From NCBI GenBank assembly GCA_964646815.1, contig CAZYFH010000001.1, forward strand, positions 62,001 through 126,000: a stretch of DNA of 64,000 bases, given 5' to 3'. The notes under the pieces are model-generated. The model worked only from the letters and a program-made list of their open reading frames with translations. It was not told the origin of the DNA and did no database searches. Positions 18,460 to 26,753 of the stretch are shown one piece after another. The stretch comes from CAZYFH01 sp964646815 (GTDB taxonomy: Bacteria > Acidobacteriota > Vicinamibacteria > Vicinamibacterales > UBA8438). The translations under genes were made by a program, and so were the position numbers. The stretch's first letter is position 1; each line of letters opens with the position of its first letter.

Positions 18460-19338
18460 ATGTCAGTACTCATCGATCAGCGGACGCGGCTCCTCGTGCA
18501 GGGGCTCACCGGGCGCGAGGGGACGTTCCACGCCAAGCAGGCCGCGGCGTTCGGTACGGCCGTTGTTGGCGGGGTTACCCCCGGCAAGGGGGGGACGACG
18601 CACGAGGGCTGGCCGGTGTTCGACACCGTCGCCCATGCCGTTCGCGAGACCGGGGCCAACGCGTCGATCATCTTCGTGCCGCCGTCGGTCGCCGCGGACG
18701 CGCTTCTCGAAGCGGCCGACGCTGAACTCCCCCTCGTGGTGTGTATCACGGAAGGTATTCCCACGTTAGACATGCTTCAAGTGATGACGTTTCTCCAGGG
18801 GCGCGCCACGCGCCTCGTGGGGCCCAATTGTCCCGGGGTCATCTCTGCCGGTCGGGCCAAGGTCGGCATCATTCCGGGACACATCTGTCGCGAGGGTCGT
18901 GTGGGCATCGTCTCCAAGAGCGGCACGCTGACCTACGAGGCCATCCATCAGCTGACGAGGCTGGGATTGGGTCAGACCACGTGCATCGGTATCGGCGGTG
19001 ATCCGCTTATCGGTACGACGTTCGTCGACGCGCTAAAGTTGTTCGCTACGGATGAAGAGACGGAGGCAGTCGTGTTGATCGGTGAGATCGGCGGGTCCGC
19101 GGAAGAAGAGGCGGCGGCGTTCATTCGCGACGGCTTCGCGAAACCAGTCGTCGGGTTTATCGCGGGCCAGACCGCTCCGCCCGGTCGTCGGATGGGTCAT
19201 GCGGGCGCGATCATCTCCGGGGGCACGGGAACTGCCGACGAGAAGATGACTGCGCTGTCCCGGGCCGGGGTCACTGTCGTCAGGAGCCCCGCGAACATGG
19301 GATCAGCGGTGGCGGCCGTCCTCGCAGAGGCAGGGTAA
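18460..19338 (+). CDS. sucD: Succinyl-CoA synthetase alpha subunit
   Basis: SucD binds CoA and carries the phosphohistidine intermediate. The 292-residue protein shows VQGLTGREGTFHAKQAAAFG, VGPNCPGVI, IVSKSGTLTYEA, EIGGSAEEEAAAFI and the active histidine in RRMGHAGAII. Three bases separate it from sucC, so the subunits are translated together. It is followed by an extended -10 motif that may give the kor genes their own promoter. Confidence 0.96.
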   Translation: MSVLIDQRTRLLVQGLTGREGTFHAKQAAAFGTAVVGGVTPGKGGTTHEGWPVFDTVAHAVRETGANASIIFVPPSVAADALLEAADAELPLVVCITEGIPTLDMLQVMTFLQGRATRLVGPNCPGVISAGRAKVGIIPGHICREGRVGIVSKSGTLTYEAIHQLTRLGLGQTTCIGIGGDPLIGTTFVDALKLFATDEETEAVVLIGEIGGSAEEEAAAFIRDGFAKPVVGFIAGQTAPPGRRMGHAGAIISGGTGTADEKMTALSRAGVTVVRSPANMGSAVAAVLAEAG

Positions 19339-19342
19339 ACCA

Positions 19343-19351
19343 TGCTATAAT
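19343..19351 (+). promoter_or_regulatory. Extended -10 promoter motif ahead of korA
   Basis: TGCTATAAT matches the extended -10 consensus TGnTATAAT exactly. It lies just after the sucD stop and about 75 bases before korA. No good -35 hexamer is visible, which is usual for extended -10 promoters. It suggests that korAB can be transcribed separately from the upstream TCA genes. Confidence 0.5.
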
Positions 19352-19425
19352 TGCGTGTTCCGGGGGGCAACACGGTGGGCAGGGTATGGTGGGGCGGCGC
19401 GTATGTTCGATCGGTGAGGCCATGA

Positions 19426-21324
19426 ATGGCTCCTTCTGACCTCGCTGTCCAGGAAGCTCCTCCGGTACAGTCTTCCGAGCGGGTCATCAACGACTTCAGT
19501 ATCCAGATCGCGACCGTCAACGGCTCGGGGAGTCAGACCGCGAACCTGGTGTTACTGCGTTCCATCTTCCAGATGGGCGTGCCGATCTCGGGCAAGAACC
19601 TCTTCCCTTCAAACATCGCGGGTTTGCCGACGTGGTTCACAATCCGAGCCAACAAGGACGGCTACATCGCACGGAAGAAGGAAATCGATTTTCTCGTCGC
19701 CATGAACGCGGAGACGGCGCGCGAGGATGTGCTGTCGCTTGAGCCAGGTGCCGGGGTGGTCTTCGACGAGCCGCTGCATCTCGAGTCCGCGCGCGACGAC
19801 CTGACGTTCTATCCGGTTCCGTTCGATAAGCTCGTGGCGGGGGTGTGCCGGGATGCGAAGCTGCGGCGCTTGGTCCGCAACATGATCTACGACGGCGTGC
19901 TTGCTAGCTTGCTTCACGTGGATCGCGCCGAGATGAATCGCGCGCTCGAGAAGCAGCTCGGGCGAAAGCCGAAAGCGGTCGCGCTGAACCGGGAGGCGCT
20001 CGATGTCGGGTTCGCATTCGCCGAGCAGCACTTCGAGAAGCGTGACCCCTTCTTTATTGAGCCGATGGATGCCACCGACGGCCTGGTGCTGATCGACGGC
20101 AACGCGGCGGCGGCGATCGGATCACTCATGGCTGGCGTGACCGTGGTGACGTGGTACCCGATCACGCCGTCGTCGTCGCTCTGCGAAACGTTGATCGAGT
20201 ATCTTCGTGAGCATCGCATCGACAAGGAAACCGGGAAGGCGACCTTCGCCGTCGTGCAGGCCGACGATGAGATCGCCGCCATTGGGATGGCGATTGGCGC
20301 AGGTTGGGCTGGCGCTAGAAGTATGACCTCGACCTCTGGCCCCGGGGTCTCGCTCATGAGCGAGTTCGCCGGTCTTGGCTACTACGCCGAAGTGCCAGCG
20401 GTCATCTTTGACATCCAGCGTGTCGGGCCCTCAACCGGGTTGCCGACCCGGACGGCCCAGGGCGACGTGCTCGCGACGGCGTTTCTCTCGCACGGTGACA
20501 CGCGCCATCTCATGTTGTTTCCGTCGTCGGTCGAAGAGTGCTATTCGATGGCGATCGAGGCGTTCGACCTTGCCGAGCGATTCCAGACGCCGGTTTTCGT
20601 CATGAGTGATCTCGATCTCGGAATGAATACCTGGATGTCACGGCCCTTCGACTATCCGACGAAGCCGCTGGATCGCGGCAAGGTGCTCGACGAGGAGACG
20701 CTCGAGCGGATCGGCAAGTTCGGACGCTACCGAGACGTCGACGGTGACGGCGTGCCATATCGCAGCGTCCCCGGTGACGCGATGCCAGCCTACTTCTGCC
20801 GAGGATCCGGTCACAACGAATGGGCGCAGTACAGCGAACGGCCGGATGACTATCAGAAGAATCTCGACCGACTCGCCCGCAAGTTCGAGACGGCTCGCAA
20901 CTGGGTCCCGGCGCCGGTGGTGGAGATTGACCGAAAGGCGTCGATCGGGCTCATCGCGTTCGGGACGACCCATTGGGCCGTCGTCGAGAGCCGCGACCAT
21001 TTGCGGGCCGAGGCTGACCTCCAGACCTCGTATTATCGCGTCTGTGCGTATCCGTTCCGGACCGCGCTCGCGTCGTTTGTCGAGCGCCATGATCGCGTCT
21101 ACGTGATTGAGCAGAACCGCGACGCGCAGATGCTGAGCCTCATGAAACTCGATCTGGCGCCCGAGTTGGCGGGCCGGCTCCGAAGCGTGCTCCACTATTC
21201 TGGTAACCCCATCGATGCACGAACCATCACCGACAGCCTTCTGATTCAAGAAGGCTATCGGTCCGAGAAGACCGGCGCTACGGCGTCGCGCGTGCCGCGC
21301 GACGCCGGTGTCGGGGGTGAGTAA
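19426..21324 (+). CDS. korA: 2-oxoglutarate:ferredoxin oxidoreductase, fused gamma-alpha subunit
   Basis: KorA with KorB oxidatively decarboxylates 2-oxoglutarate to succinyl-CoA and reduces ferredoxin. The 632-residue protein joins an N-terminal gamma domain (QIATVNGSGSQTANLVL, residues about 25-210) to an alpha domain (TWYPITPSSSLCETL, QADDEIAAIGMAIGAGWAGA, TSTSGPGVSLMSEFAGL). The start ATG 19426 has GTGAGG upstream. Its place after sucCD in a TCA cluster points to 2-oxoglutarate rather than pyruvate, though the family cannot be fully separated by eye. No ferredoxin gene is adjacent. Confidence 0.92.
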   Translation: MAPSDLAVQEAPPVQSSERVINDFSIQIATVNGSGSQTANLVLLRSIFQMGVPISGKNLFPSNIAGLPTWFTIRANKDGYIARKKEIDFLVAMNAETAREDVLSLEPGAGVVFDEPLHLESARDDLTFYPVPFDKLVAGVCRDAKLRRLVRNMIYDGVLASLLHVDRAEMNRALEKQLGRKPKAVALNREALDVGFAFAEQHFEKRDPFFIEPMDATDGLVLIDGNAAAAIGSLMAGVTVVTWYPITPSSSLCETLIEYLREHRIDKETGKATFAVVQADDEIAAIGMAIGAGWAGARSMTSTSGPGVSLMSEFAGLGYYAEVPAVIFDIQRVGPSTGLPTRTAQGDVLATAFLSHGDTRHLMLFPSSVEECYSMAIEAFDLAERFQTPVFVMSDLDLGMNTWMSRPFDYPTKPLDRGKVLDEETLERIGKFGRYRDVDGDGVPYRSVPGDAMPAYFCRGSGHNEWAQYSERPDDYQKNLDRLARKFETARNWVPAPVVEIDRKASIGLIAFGTTHWAVVESRDHLRAEADLQTSYYRVCAYPFRTALASFVERHDRVYVIEQNRDAQMLSLMKLDLAPELAGRLRSVLHYSGNPIDARTITDSLLIQEGYRSEKTGATASRVPRDAGVGGE

Positions 21325-21354
21325 CGCGTCCGTCGAGACGCATTGAGGAACGAC

Positions 21355-22404
21355 GTGGCCACCGTCGCGACACCACCGCCTGGGAAGAAGAAAGTCAACC
21401 GGATCGGGATCGAATCGACGCAGTACCGCGGCGCCAAGACGACCCTGTGCGCAGGATGCGGCCACAACGCGATCTCGGAGCGCATCATCAACGCCTGTTT
21501 CGACATGGGTGTCGACCCTGATCGGGTCATCAAGCTGTCGGGCATCGGGTGTTCCAGCAAGAGTCCGGCGTACTTTCTCGGGTCGGCGCATGGGTTCAAC
21601 GCGGTCCACGGCCGGATGCCGTCGGTGGGCACGGGCGCACTCCTCGCCAACCGAAATCTCATCGCCATTGGCGTGAGCGGCGACGGCGACACCGGCGCCA
21701 TCGGCATCGGGCAGTTTGTGCATCTGATGCGCCGTAACCTTCCGATCATCTACATCATCGAGGACAATGGGTGTTATGGGTTAACGAAGGGGCAGTTCTC
21801 GCCGACCGCCGACCTCGGATCACGATTGAAGACTGGCGTCGTGAACGACCTTCCGGCCATCGATACCTGTGCGCTCGCGATCGAGCTAGGGGCGTCGTTT
21901 GTCGCGCGTTCCTTTTCGGGCGACAAGAAGCAGCTGACCGCGGTGCTGAAGGCCGCGCTCAGCCATCGCGGCACGGCAATGCTCGACGTGCTTTCCCCCT
22001 GTGTGACGTTCAACGATCACGAGGGGTCGACGAAGAGCTATGCCTACGCCAAGAGCCACGACGACCCCCTGGAGGAGCTCGACTTCGTGCCGTTCTTCGA
22101 GGATATCGACGTCGACTACGACCCGGGGACGACCCAAGCAGTCGAGCTACACGATGGGTCGACGCTTTACTTGCGGAAGCTCGAGGCGGACTACGACCCG
22201 CGAGACAAGTTGCAGTCGCTCACGGTGCTGCATGAGTCGCGCGCGCGGGGGGAGTTCGCGACGGGGTTGATTTACGTCGAGCCGACGAAGCCGGACTTCC
22301 TCGAGGTGCTCAATATGGTGGATGAGCCGCTAGCCACGTTGCCGCAGGATCGCGTCCGGCCGTCGAAAGCCGTCTTGCAGCAGATCATGCAGAGCCTTCA
22401 CTAG
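21355..22404 (+). CDS. korB: 2-oxoglutarate:ferredoxin oxidoreductase, beta subunit
   Basis: KorB binds thiamine diphosphate and one [4Fe-4S] cluster. The protein has CAGCGHN, SGIGCSSKSP and LSPCVTFND, together giving the four expected cluster cysteines, and the ThDP site GDGDTGAIGIGQ with EDNGCYGLTKGQ. I chose GTG 21355, which has GAGGA five bases upstream, over the TTG at 21343. The C-terminal extension of about 60 residues (PFFEDIDVDYDPG onward) is common in two-subunit KorAB enzymes. Confidence 0.92.
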   Translation: MATVATPPPGKKKVNRIGIESTQYRGAKTTLCAGCGHNAISERIINACFDMGVDPDRVIKLSGIGCSSKSPAYFLGSAHGFNAVHGRMPSVGTGALLANRNLIAIGVSGDGDTGAIGIGQFVHLMRRNLPIIYIIEDNGCYGLTKGQFSPTADLGSRLKTGVVNDLPAIDTCALAIELGASFVARSFSGDKKQLTAVLKAALSHRGTAMLDVLSPCVTFNDHEGSTKSYAYAKSHDDPLEELDFVPFFEDIDVDYDPGTTQAVELHDGSTLYLRKLEADYDPRDKLQSLTVLHESRARGEFATGLIYVEPTKPDFLEVLNMVDEPLATLPQDRVRPSKAVLQQIMQSLH

Positions 22405-22518
22405 TCAGCGCGACCCCGGGGTTGACGGCTTCGTGCCGCCGGCATGCTTCTGCCGGGTCGGTATGGCCAATGGTCAGGTCTCGCGTCGCAACCCGCGCCA
22501 CCAGCAATGATCCCAGCC

Positions 22519-22968
22519 ATGCAGCGGACGTTGGCCATCATCAAGCCGGACGCCGTCGAGCGTCAACTCGTCGGTGCGATCGTGCAGCGCATCGAAGCCG
22601 ACGGCCTACGGGTGCATGCCATGCGCTTGACGCGGCTTACAAAAATGGAGGCGGAAGGCTTCTACGCGGTTCACCATGACAAGCCGTTCTTCGATGCCTT
22701 GACGGCGTTCATGTCGTCGGGGCCGGCGGTTGTGCTCGTGCTCGAGGCAGTCGACGCGATCGTGCGATGGCGGCAGTTGATGGGCGCGACCGATCCGGCA
22801 AAGGCGGACGCCGGCACGCTCCGTCGGGAATTTGGCGCTTCGATCGAAAGAAACGCGACCCACGGGTCGGACGCACCGGAGACGGCCGCCTTCGAGATCG
22901 GTTATTTCTTTTGCGGGGTTGAGCTGGCTGCCCGTGGTGACAGTCCGGCGTTGCGCCGAGACGGGTGA
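22519..22968 (+). CDS. ndk: Nucleoside-diphosphate kinase
   Basis: Ndk balances nucleoside triphosphates by phosphate transfer through a histidine. The 149-residue protein begins MQRTLAIIKPDAVERQLVG and has the active-site segment NATHGSDAPETA with the phosphorylated histidine, then EIGYFF. An in-frame ATG at 22507 is possible; the upstream part of the longest reading is not conserved. It follows korB after 114 bases and may be a separate unit. Confidence 0.93.
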   Translation: MQRTLAIIKPDAVERQLVGAIVQRIEADGLRVHAMRLTRLTKMEAEGFYAVHHDKPFFDALTAFMSSGPAVVLVLEAVDAIVRWRQLMGATDPAKADAGTLRREFGASIERNATHGSDAPETAAFEIGYFFCGVELAARGDSPALRRDG

Positions 22969-23188
22969 TACGCCTCGCTGGGAATGTGCGACAAGGGAGC
23001 ATTCTTCCAGTATTTGACCGACGACCGCTGTCGCCAGGCGGGGTGCATCGCCGTTGGGATGCAGCGCGATTTCCACCAGGGGCTGCTAGGGCAGCGTTTT
23101 GCGTGGCTTGATGTGGGCGTGCGCGATTTGTGGGCCGCGACGGACGCCGCGCCTTGGACCTGACCCCCATCGGCACGTCGGCGCCACC

Positions 23189-23383
23189 ATGGGAAAGTTA
23201 CTCCTCGTCATCGGACTGATGATCGCTGGTGTCGGCGCGCTGATGATGTTCGGCATTCCGGTTGGGCGCCTGCCGGGTGACGTAGTCATCCGGCGCGGCA
23301 ATACGACGCTGTACTTTCCGCTCGCGACGTCTATCCTGGCGAGCGTCGCGTTGACGCTTGTCGTGATGTGGTTTCGACGATAA
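23189..23383 (+). CDS. DUF2905 family small membrane protein
   Basis: The 64-residue protein has two hydrophobic helices (about residues 3-22 and 44-62) around the conserved centre GRLPGDVVIRRGNTTLYFPL, the hallmark of DUF2905. Its function is not known. ATG 23189 gives the usual family length; the longer reading is unsupported. It precedes dcd by 18 bases and is probably co-transcribed with it. Confidence 0.85.
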   Translation: MGKLLLVIGLMIAGVGALMMFGIPVGRLPGDVVIRRGNTTLYFPLATSILASVALTLVVMWFRR

Positions 23384-23401
23384 CCGAGAGGTAGAAGGCG
23401 C

Positions 23402-23956
23402 ATGAGCATCAAATCCGATCGCTGGATTACCCGCATGGCGAACGAGCATCGGATGATCGAGCCTTTCGTCGAGACCCAGGTGCGCAGCGGGGTCGTCTCC
23501 TACGGACTCTCGTCGTATGGCTACGACATCCGCGTGGCGGACGAGTTTAAGGTCTTCACGAACATCAATACGACGGTGATCGACCCGAAGACGTTCGATC
23601 CCCGCTCGTTCGTGGATCTGAAGGATGATGTGTGCATCGTGCCACCGAATTCGTTCGCGTTGGCCCGAACGGTCGAGTACTTTCGGATACCGCGGGACGT
23701 GTTGACCGTTTGCCTGGGGAAGTCGACCTATGCGCGATGCGGTATCATCGTCAACGTTACGCCGTTCGAGCCCGAATGGGAGGGCACGGCGACGCTTGAG
23801 ATCTCGAATACCACGCCGCTACCTGCACGGATCTACGCAAACGAAGGTATTGCCCAGGTGCTGTTCTTCCAGAGCGATGAGGTCTGTGCGATCTCGTATG
23901 CGGACAAGAAGGGAAAGTACCAGGCGCAGCAGGTGGTCACGCTGCCGCGAATTTAG
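23402..23956 (+). CDS. dcd: dCTP deaminase
   Basis: Dcd deaminates dCTP to dUTP, feeding dTMP synthesis. The 184-residue protein contains SYGLSSYGYDIRVADEF, FVLARTVEYFRIP-like FALARTVEYFRIP, LGKSTYARCGIIVNVTPFEPEWEG with the catalytic glutamate, and ISNTTPLPARIYANEGIAQVLF, all standard. The GKSTYARCG loop resembles both mono- and bifunctional members; the two activities cannot be told apart here. The start ATG 23402 follows GAGAGG. Confidence 0.94.
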   Translation: MSIKSDRWITRMANEHRMIEPFVETQVRSGVVSYGLSSYGYDIRVADEFKVFTNINTTVIDPKTFDPRSFVDLKDDVCIVPPNSFALARTVEYFRIPRDVLTVCLGKSTYARCGIIVNVTPFEPEWEGTATLEISNTTPLPARIYANEGIAQVLFFQSDEVCAISYADKKGKYQAQQVVTLPRI

Positions 23957-24018
23957 GCGGAGTGCGCTAATTCATTGACTGGTTAGCGGTAACGCGAGGC
24001 GTGAGAGGTTGGCCGCGC

Positions 24019-24047
24019 TTGAAATATGCCCTTAATCATAGTAGACT
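24019..24047 (+). promoter_or_regulatory. Sigma-70-like promoter ahead of the bc-complex operon
   Basis: TTGAAA at 24019-24024 and TAGACT at 24042-24047 are separated by exactly 17 bases. It is the best promoter candidate in the 274-bp gap between dcd and the HEAT-repeat gene, and would drive the HEAT-Rieske-cytochrome b-subunit IV-cytochrome c operon. Confidence 0.5.
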
Positions 24048-24124
24048 TCGCCGTTCCCAAGGTGCGCTACGCAGTACGCGGACTCGGGGCTCCAGGTGAT
24101 TCAGTTCGGTTAAAGGAGACGGCA

Positions 24125-24145
24125 GTGCGGCATTGGCTGTGGTGA
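24125..24145 (+). other. Possible six-codon leader cistron
   Basis: GTG 24125 has AAAGGAG at 24112-24118, the strongest ribosome site in the region, but the frame stops after six codons (M-R-H-W-L-W). A GTG at 24142 overlaps this stop and opens a frame that ends at 24234, overlapping the HEAT-gene ATG as ATGA. This could be a chain of coupled leader frames, or the ribosome site could simply be fortuitous. Confidence 0.25.
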
Positions 24146-24230
24146 GATTTGTGAAAACAATCACAATCCTTTGGCTCGCCTCCATCGAATTGCGGTCGGC
24201 GAAGTCGTCATTGGCGTCTCGGACGTCACG

Positions 24231-25178
24231 ATGAAGAAGCTGCAAGAGCGCGATCCAGAGGGCCAGGTGCCCCCGCTCGCCAAGGCACCCGCGCTGGCCG
24301 TCCAGTTCTTTCTGATCCCGCTCGCCGTCGTTGGCGCGATTGTCCTTGTCTACGGCGGCTTCCGGATGTTGGTGACGAGCGAACGCACACCGGAAGAGTA
24401 CCTGAGCGACGTTCGATCGGGTGGCCGAGAACGGCGGTGGCCAGCGGCGTTCGAGTTGTCGCGTCTCCTCGCCTATCCGGAAACCGAGACGCAGCACCCC
24501 GGTATCGGGGCCGCTCTCGTGCAGACGTTCTCGGATGCGAAGGGTGATGATCCGCGCGTGCGGCAGTACTTGGCGTTGGCCATCGGCCGGCTCGCGTCAC
24601 CGCCAACCGGGGCCGTCGGCGAATTGGTCACGGCGCTCGATGATGCGGATACCGAAACCCAGATCAGCGTGATTTGGGCGCTCACTGCCCTCGGGGATGC
24701 TTCAAGCGTCGACCCCGTCGCGGCGATGTATCGCTCCGACGACGCCGGTGTGCGAAAGATGGCCGTGTACGCGCTCGGCGCGCTGCCGGGCGATCGACCT
24801 CTGACGACGCTGCGGAACGCGCTCGACGATCCGACGGCAGACGTGCAGTGGAATGCGGCGGTAGCTCTCGCGCGTCATGGGCGAACGGACGGGTTGCCCA
24901 TTCTGCGTCGGATGCTCGACCGAGCCTACGTGGAGCGGGTGGTGAGCAGGACGCCGACCAGCGGCACCACGGTCGATCTCGTGAGCGAGGTGATCGTCAG
25001 TGGACTGGAGGCCGTTGCGACGCTCGGGGTCGGTGGCTTTCGTGAGGAGATTCTGGCACTGAGCCTGGACGACACCAGCCTCCGTGTCCGTGAAGTCGCG
25101 ATCCGGACGCTGGACGAATTGAGCTCGGGCGAGTCGAGGTTGACTGAGGCCGGGCCGCCGGTGTGGGCGGGCCGCTAG
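24231..25178 (+). CDS. Membrane-anchored HEAT-repeat protein of the bc-complex operon
   Basis: The protein (315 residues from ATG 24231) has one membrane helix at about residues 21-42, then HEAT-type helical repeats such as QISVIWALTALGDASSV, VRKMAVYALGALPGD and VQWNAAVALARHG. HEAT repeats form protein-binding solenoids. It opens the operon that continues with the Rieske protein and cytochrome b, so an assembly or scaffold role for that complex is plausible but unproven. The start is uncertain; TTG 24171 is an in-frame alternative. Confidence 0.75.
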   Translation: MKKLQERDPEGQVPPLAKAPALAVQFFLIPLAVVGAIVLVYGGFRMLVTSERTPEEYLSDVRSGGRERRWPAAFELSRLLAYPETETQHPGIGAALVQTFSDAKGDDPRVRQYLALAIGRLASPPTGAVGELVTALDDADTETQISVIWALTALGDASSVDPVAAMYRSDDAGVRKMAVYALGALPGDRPLTTLRNALDDPTADVQWNAAVALARHGRTDGLPILRRMLDRAYVERVVSRTPTSGTTVDLVSEVIVSGLEAVATLGVGGFREEILALSLDDTSLRVREVAIRTLDELSSGESRLTEAGPPVWAGR

Positions 25179-25231
25179 CGTCGCCGACGGGATCGCGTCC
25201 TGACCGGAGACAGACGAGGAAGACGACGACG

Positions 25232-25903
25232 ATGGCCGACAACGAGGGTGCGGTGACCCCTTCCGCCGACGCTCCGAAGGAGCCGCCGAAACCGAAACCA
25301 GCGGCCGCTGCGCTGAACCCGGCGCTTGCTGGCAAGACGACGAGTACGGCAGCCGGCAAGCTGGTGTCTAAGAAGGTGGTGGCGAAGGCGGCGGACGACT
25401 CGTCGCCCCTCATGGGGCGCCGCGGCTGGATGGGGCTGGCATGGGGTTCGTTCGCAGCGGGAACGGGCGGGTGTCTCGCGGCCACCGGCCGGTTCATGTT
25501 TCCCAACGTCCTGAACGAGCCGCCTCAGCAGTTCACCATCGGGTTCCCGGACGAGTACGGCGAGGGGGTCGACGAGCGGTGGAAGGATAGGTTTGGCGTT
25601 TGGGTCGTGCGAACGCCCTTTGACGACTATCACGAGGCGCCCGGCTTCTATGCCCTTTTGGTCACGTGCACACACCTCGGCTGTACGCCGAACTGGCTGT
25701 CGGCTGAGGGAAAGTTCAAGTGCCCGTGTCACGGCAGCGGGTTCCGGCCGACCGGGATCAACTTCGAGGGGCCGGCGCCTCGGCCGCTCGAGCGGGCGCG
25801 CATCGTGCTGGCCGAGGACGGCCAGATTATGATCGACAAGTCGCGCAAGTTCCAGGAGGAGAAGGGTCAATGGACGGACCCCGCGGCTTTTCTGCGGGTT
25901 TAG
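25232..25903 (+). CDS. Rieske iron-sulfur protein of the cytochrome bc complex
   Basis: The subunit takes the first electron from quinol and hands it to the c-type cytochrome. [2Fe-2S] ligands are Cys146 and His148 in CTHLGC and Cys164 and His167 in CPCHGSGF, with Cys151 and Cys166 for the stabilising disulfide. Residues 63-64 form a twin arginine (GRRGWMGLAWG) before the hydrophobic anchor, as expected for Tat export. Before it lies a 60-residue lysine/alanine/proline-rich cytoplasmic tail. ATG 25232 has GAGGAAG upstream; 15 bases separate it from cytochrome b. Confidence 0.93.
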   Translation: MADNEGAVTPSADAPKEPPKPKPAAAALNPALAGKTTSTAAGKLVSKKVVAKAADDSSPLMGRRGWMGLAWGSFAAGTGGCLAATGRFMFPNVLNEPPQQFTIGFPDEYGEGVDERWKDRFGVWVVRTPFDDYHEAPGFYALLVTCTHLGCTPNWLSAEGKFKCPCHGSGFRPTGINFEGPAPRPLERARIVLAEDGQIMIDKSRKFQEEKGQWTDPAAFLRV

Positions 25904-25918
25904 AGATCGAGAGCTGAC

Positions 25919-26734
25919 ATGGCTGACGCGAAAACCGTCGAACCGCAAGATCCGGCACTGGTGCGCGGATGGAATTGGCTGACCGAAACACAGGTCTGGA
26001 CGTCCGTTTTCCGGCACGCGGCGCCGATCAACGACCGTAACCGGGTGCTGGTGATGCTGTCGAACGTCTTTCTGCATCTCCACCCAGTTCGGTTGAAGAA
26101 GCACGGCGTGAGGATGCGCTACACCTGGTGCATGGGCGGGTTGAGCTTCTTTCTATTTCTCCATCTCACCTTCACCGGCGTGCTGCTGATGTTCTATTAC
26201 CGACCGACGCTCGAGTACGCATATTCGGACATTGTCGGTCTGCGAGAGCACGTCCCGCTCGGGATCATGCGGGAGATGCACCGCTGGGCGGCCCACGCGA
26301 TGGTCATCACCGTGTGGCTGCACATGTTTCGGGTCTTCATGACCGGGTCGTATAAGCCGCCGCGCGAATTCAACTGGAACGTCGGCGTCATTATGCTGTT
26401 CCTGACATTGATGCTGTCGTTTACCGGTTACCTTCTGCCATGGGATCAACTGGCTATCTGGGCCATCACGGTCGGATCGAACATGGCTAGGGCTACGCCG
26501 TTTCTCGGTCACGAAGGACCGGGGGCGGCGCTCCTAGCTTTGGGGGATGTCCCACTGATCCACGCGGCTGATGATGCACGTTTTGCCTTGCTTGGCGGCA
26601 CGTTCGTCGGCGAGGGTGCGCTGCTGCGTTTTTACGTCCTGCACTGCGTATTGTTTCCCCTTGTCATCGGATTCATGATGGCGGTGCACTTCTGGCGGGT
26701 ACGGAAGGACGGCGGTATCTCGGGACCACTCTAG
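25919..26734 (+). CDS. Cytochrome b, b6-type N-terminal half
   Basis: The 271-residue protein carries both b haems. Axial ligands are His121 and His135 in helix B and His242 and His257 in helix D; spacings of 14 and 15 are those of b6-type proteins. Cys71 in YTWCMGGLSFF aligns with the cysteine that covalently binds haem cn in b6f (YCLGGIT). YYRPTLEYA, GYLLPWDQ and the terminal KDGGISGPL are also b6-like. An extra segment of about 30 residues lies before helix D. The C-terminal half of cytochrome b is a separate gene 19 bases downstream. Confidence 0.93.
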   Translation: MADAKTVEPQDPALVRGWNWLTETQVWTSVFRHAAPINDRNRVLVMLSNVFLHLHPVRLKKHGVRMRYTWCMGGLSFFLFLHLTFTGVLLMFYYRPTLEYAYSDIVGLREHVPLGIMREMHRWAAHAMVITVWLHMFRVFMTGSYKPPREFNWNVGVIMLFLTLMLSFTGYLLPWDQLAIWAITVGSNMARATPFLGHEGPGAALLALGDVPLIHAADDARFALLGGTFVGEGALLRFYVLHCVLFPLVIGFMMAVHFWRVRKDGGISGPL

Positions 26735-26753
26735 ACCGCCGCAGGTTCACCCT

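Noticed and set aside
19426..22404. Pyruvate:ferredoxin oxidoreductase instead of KOR
   Set aside because: The two-subunit layout with fused gamma-alpha and the place after sucCD in a TCA cluster favour 2-oxoglutarate; a biochemical test would settle it.
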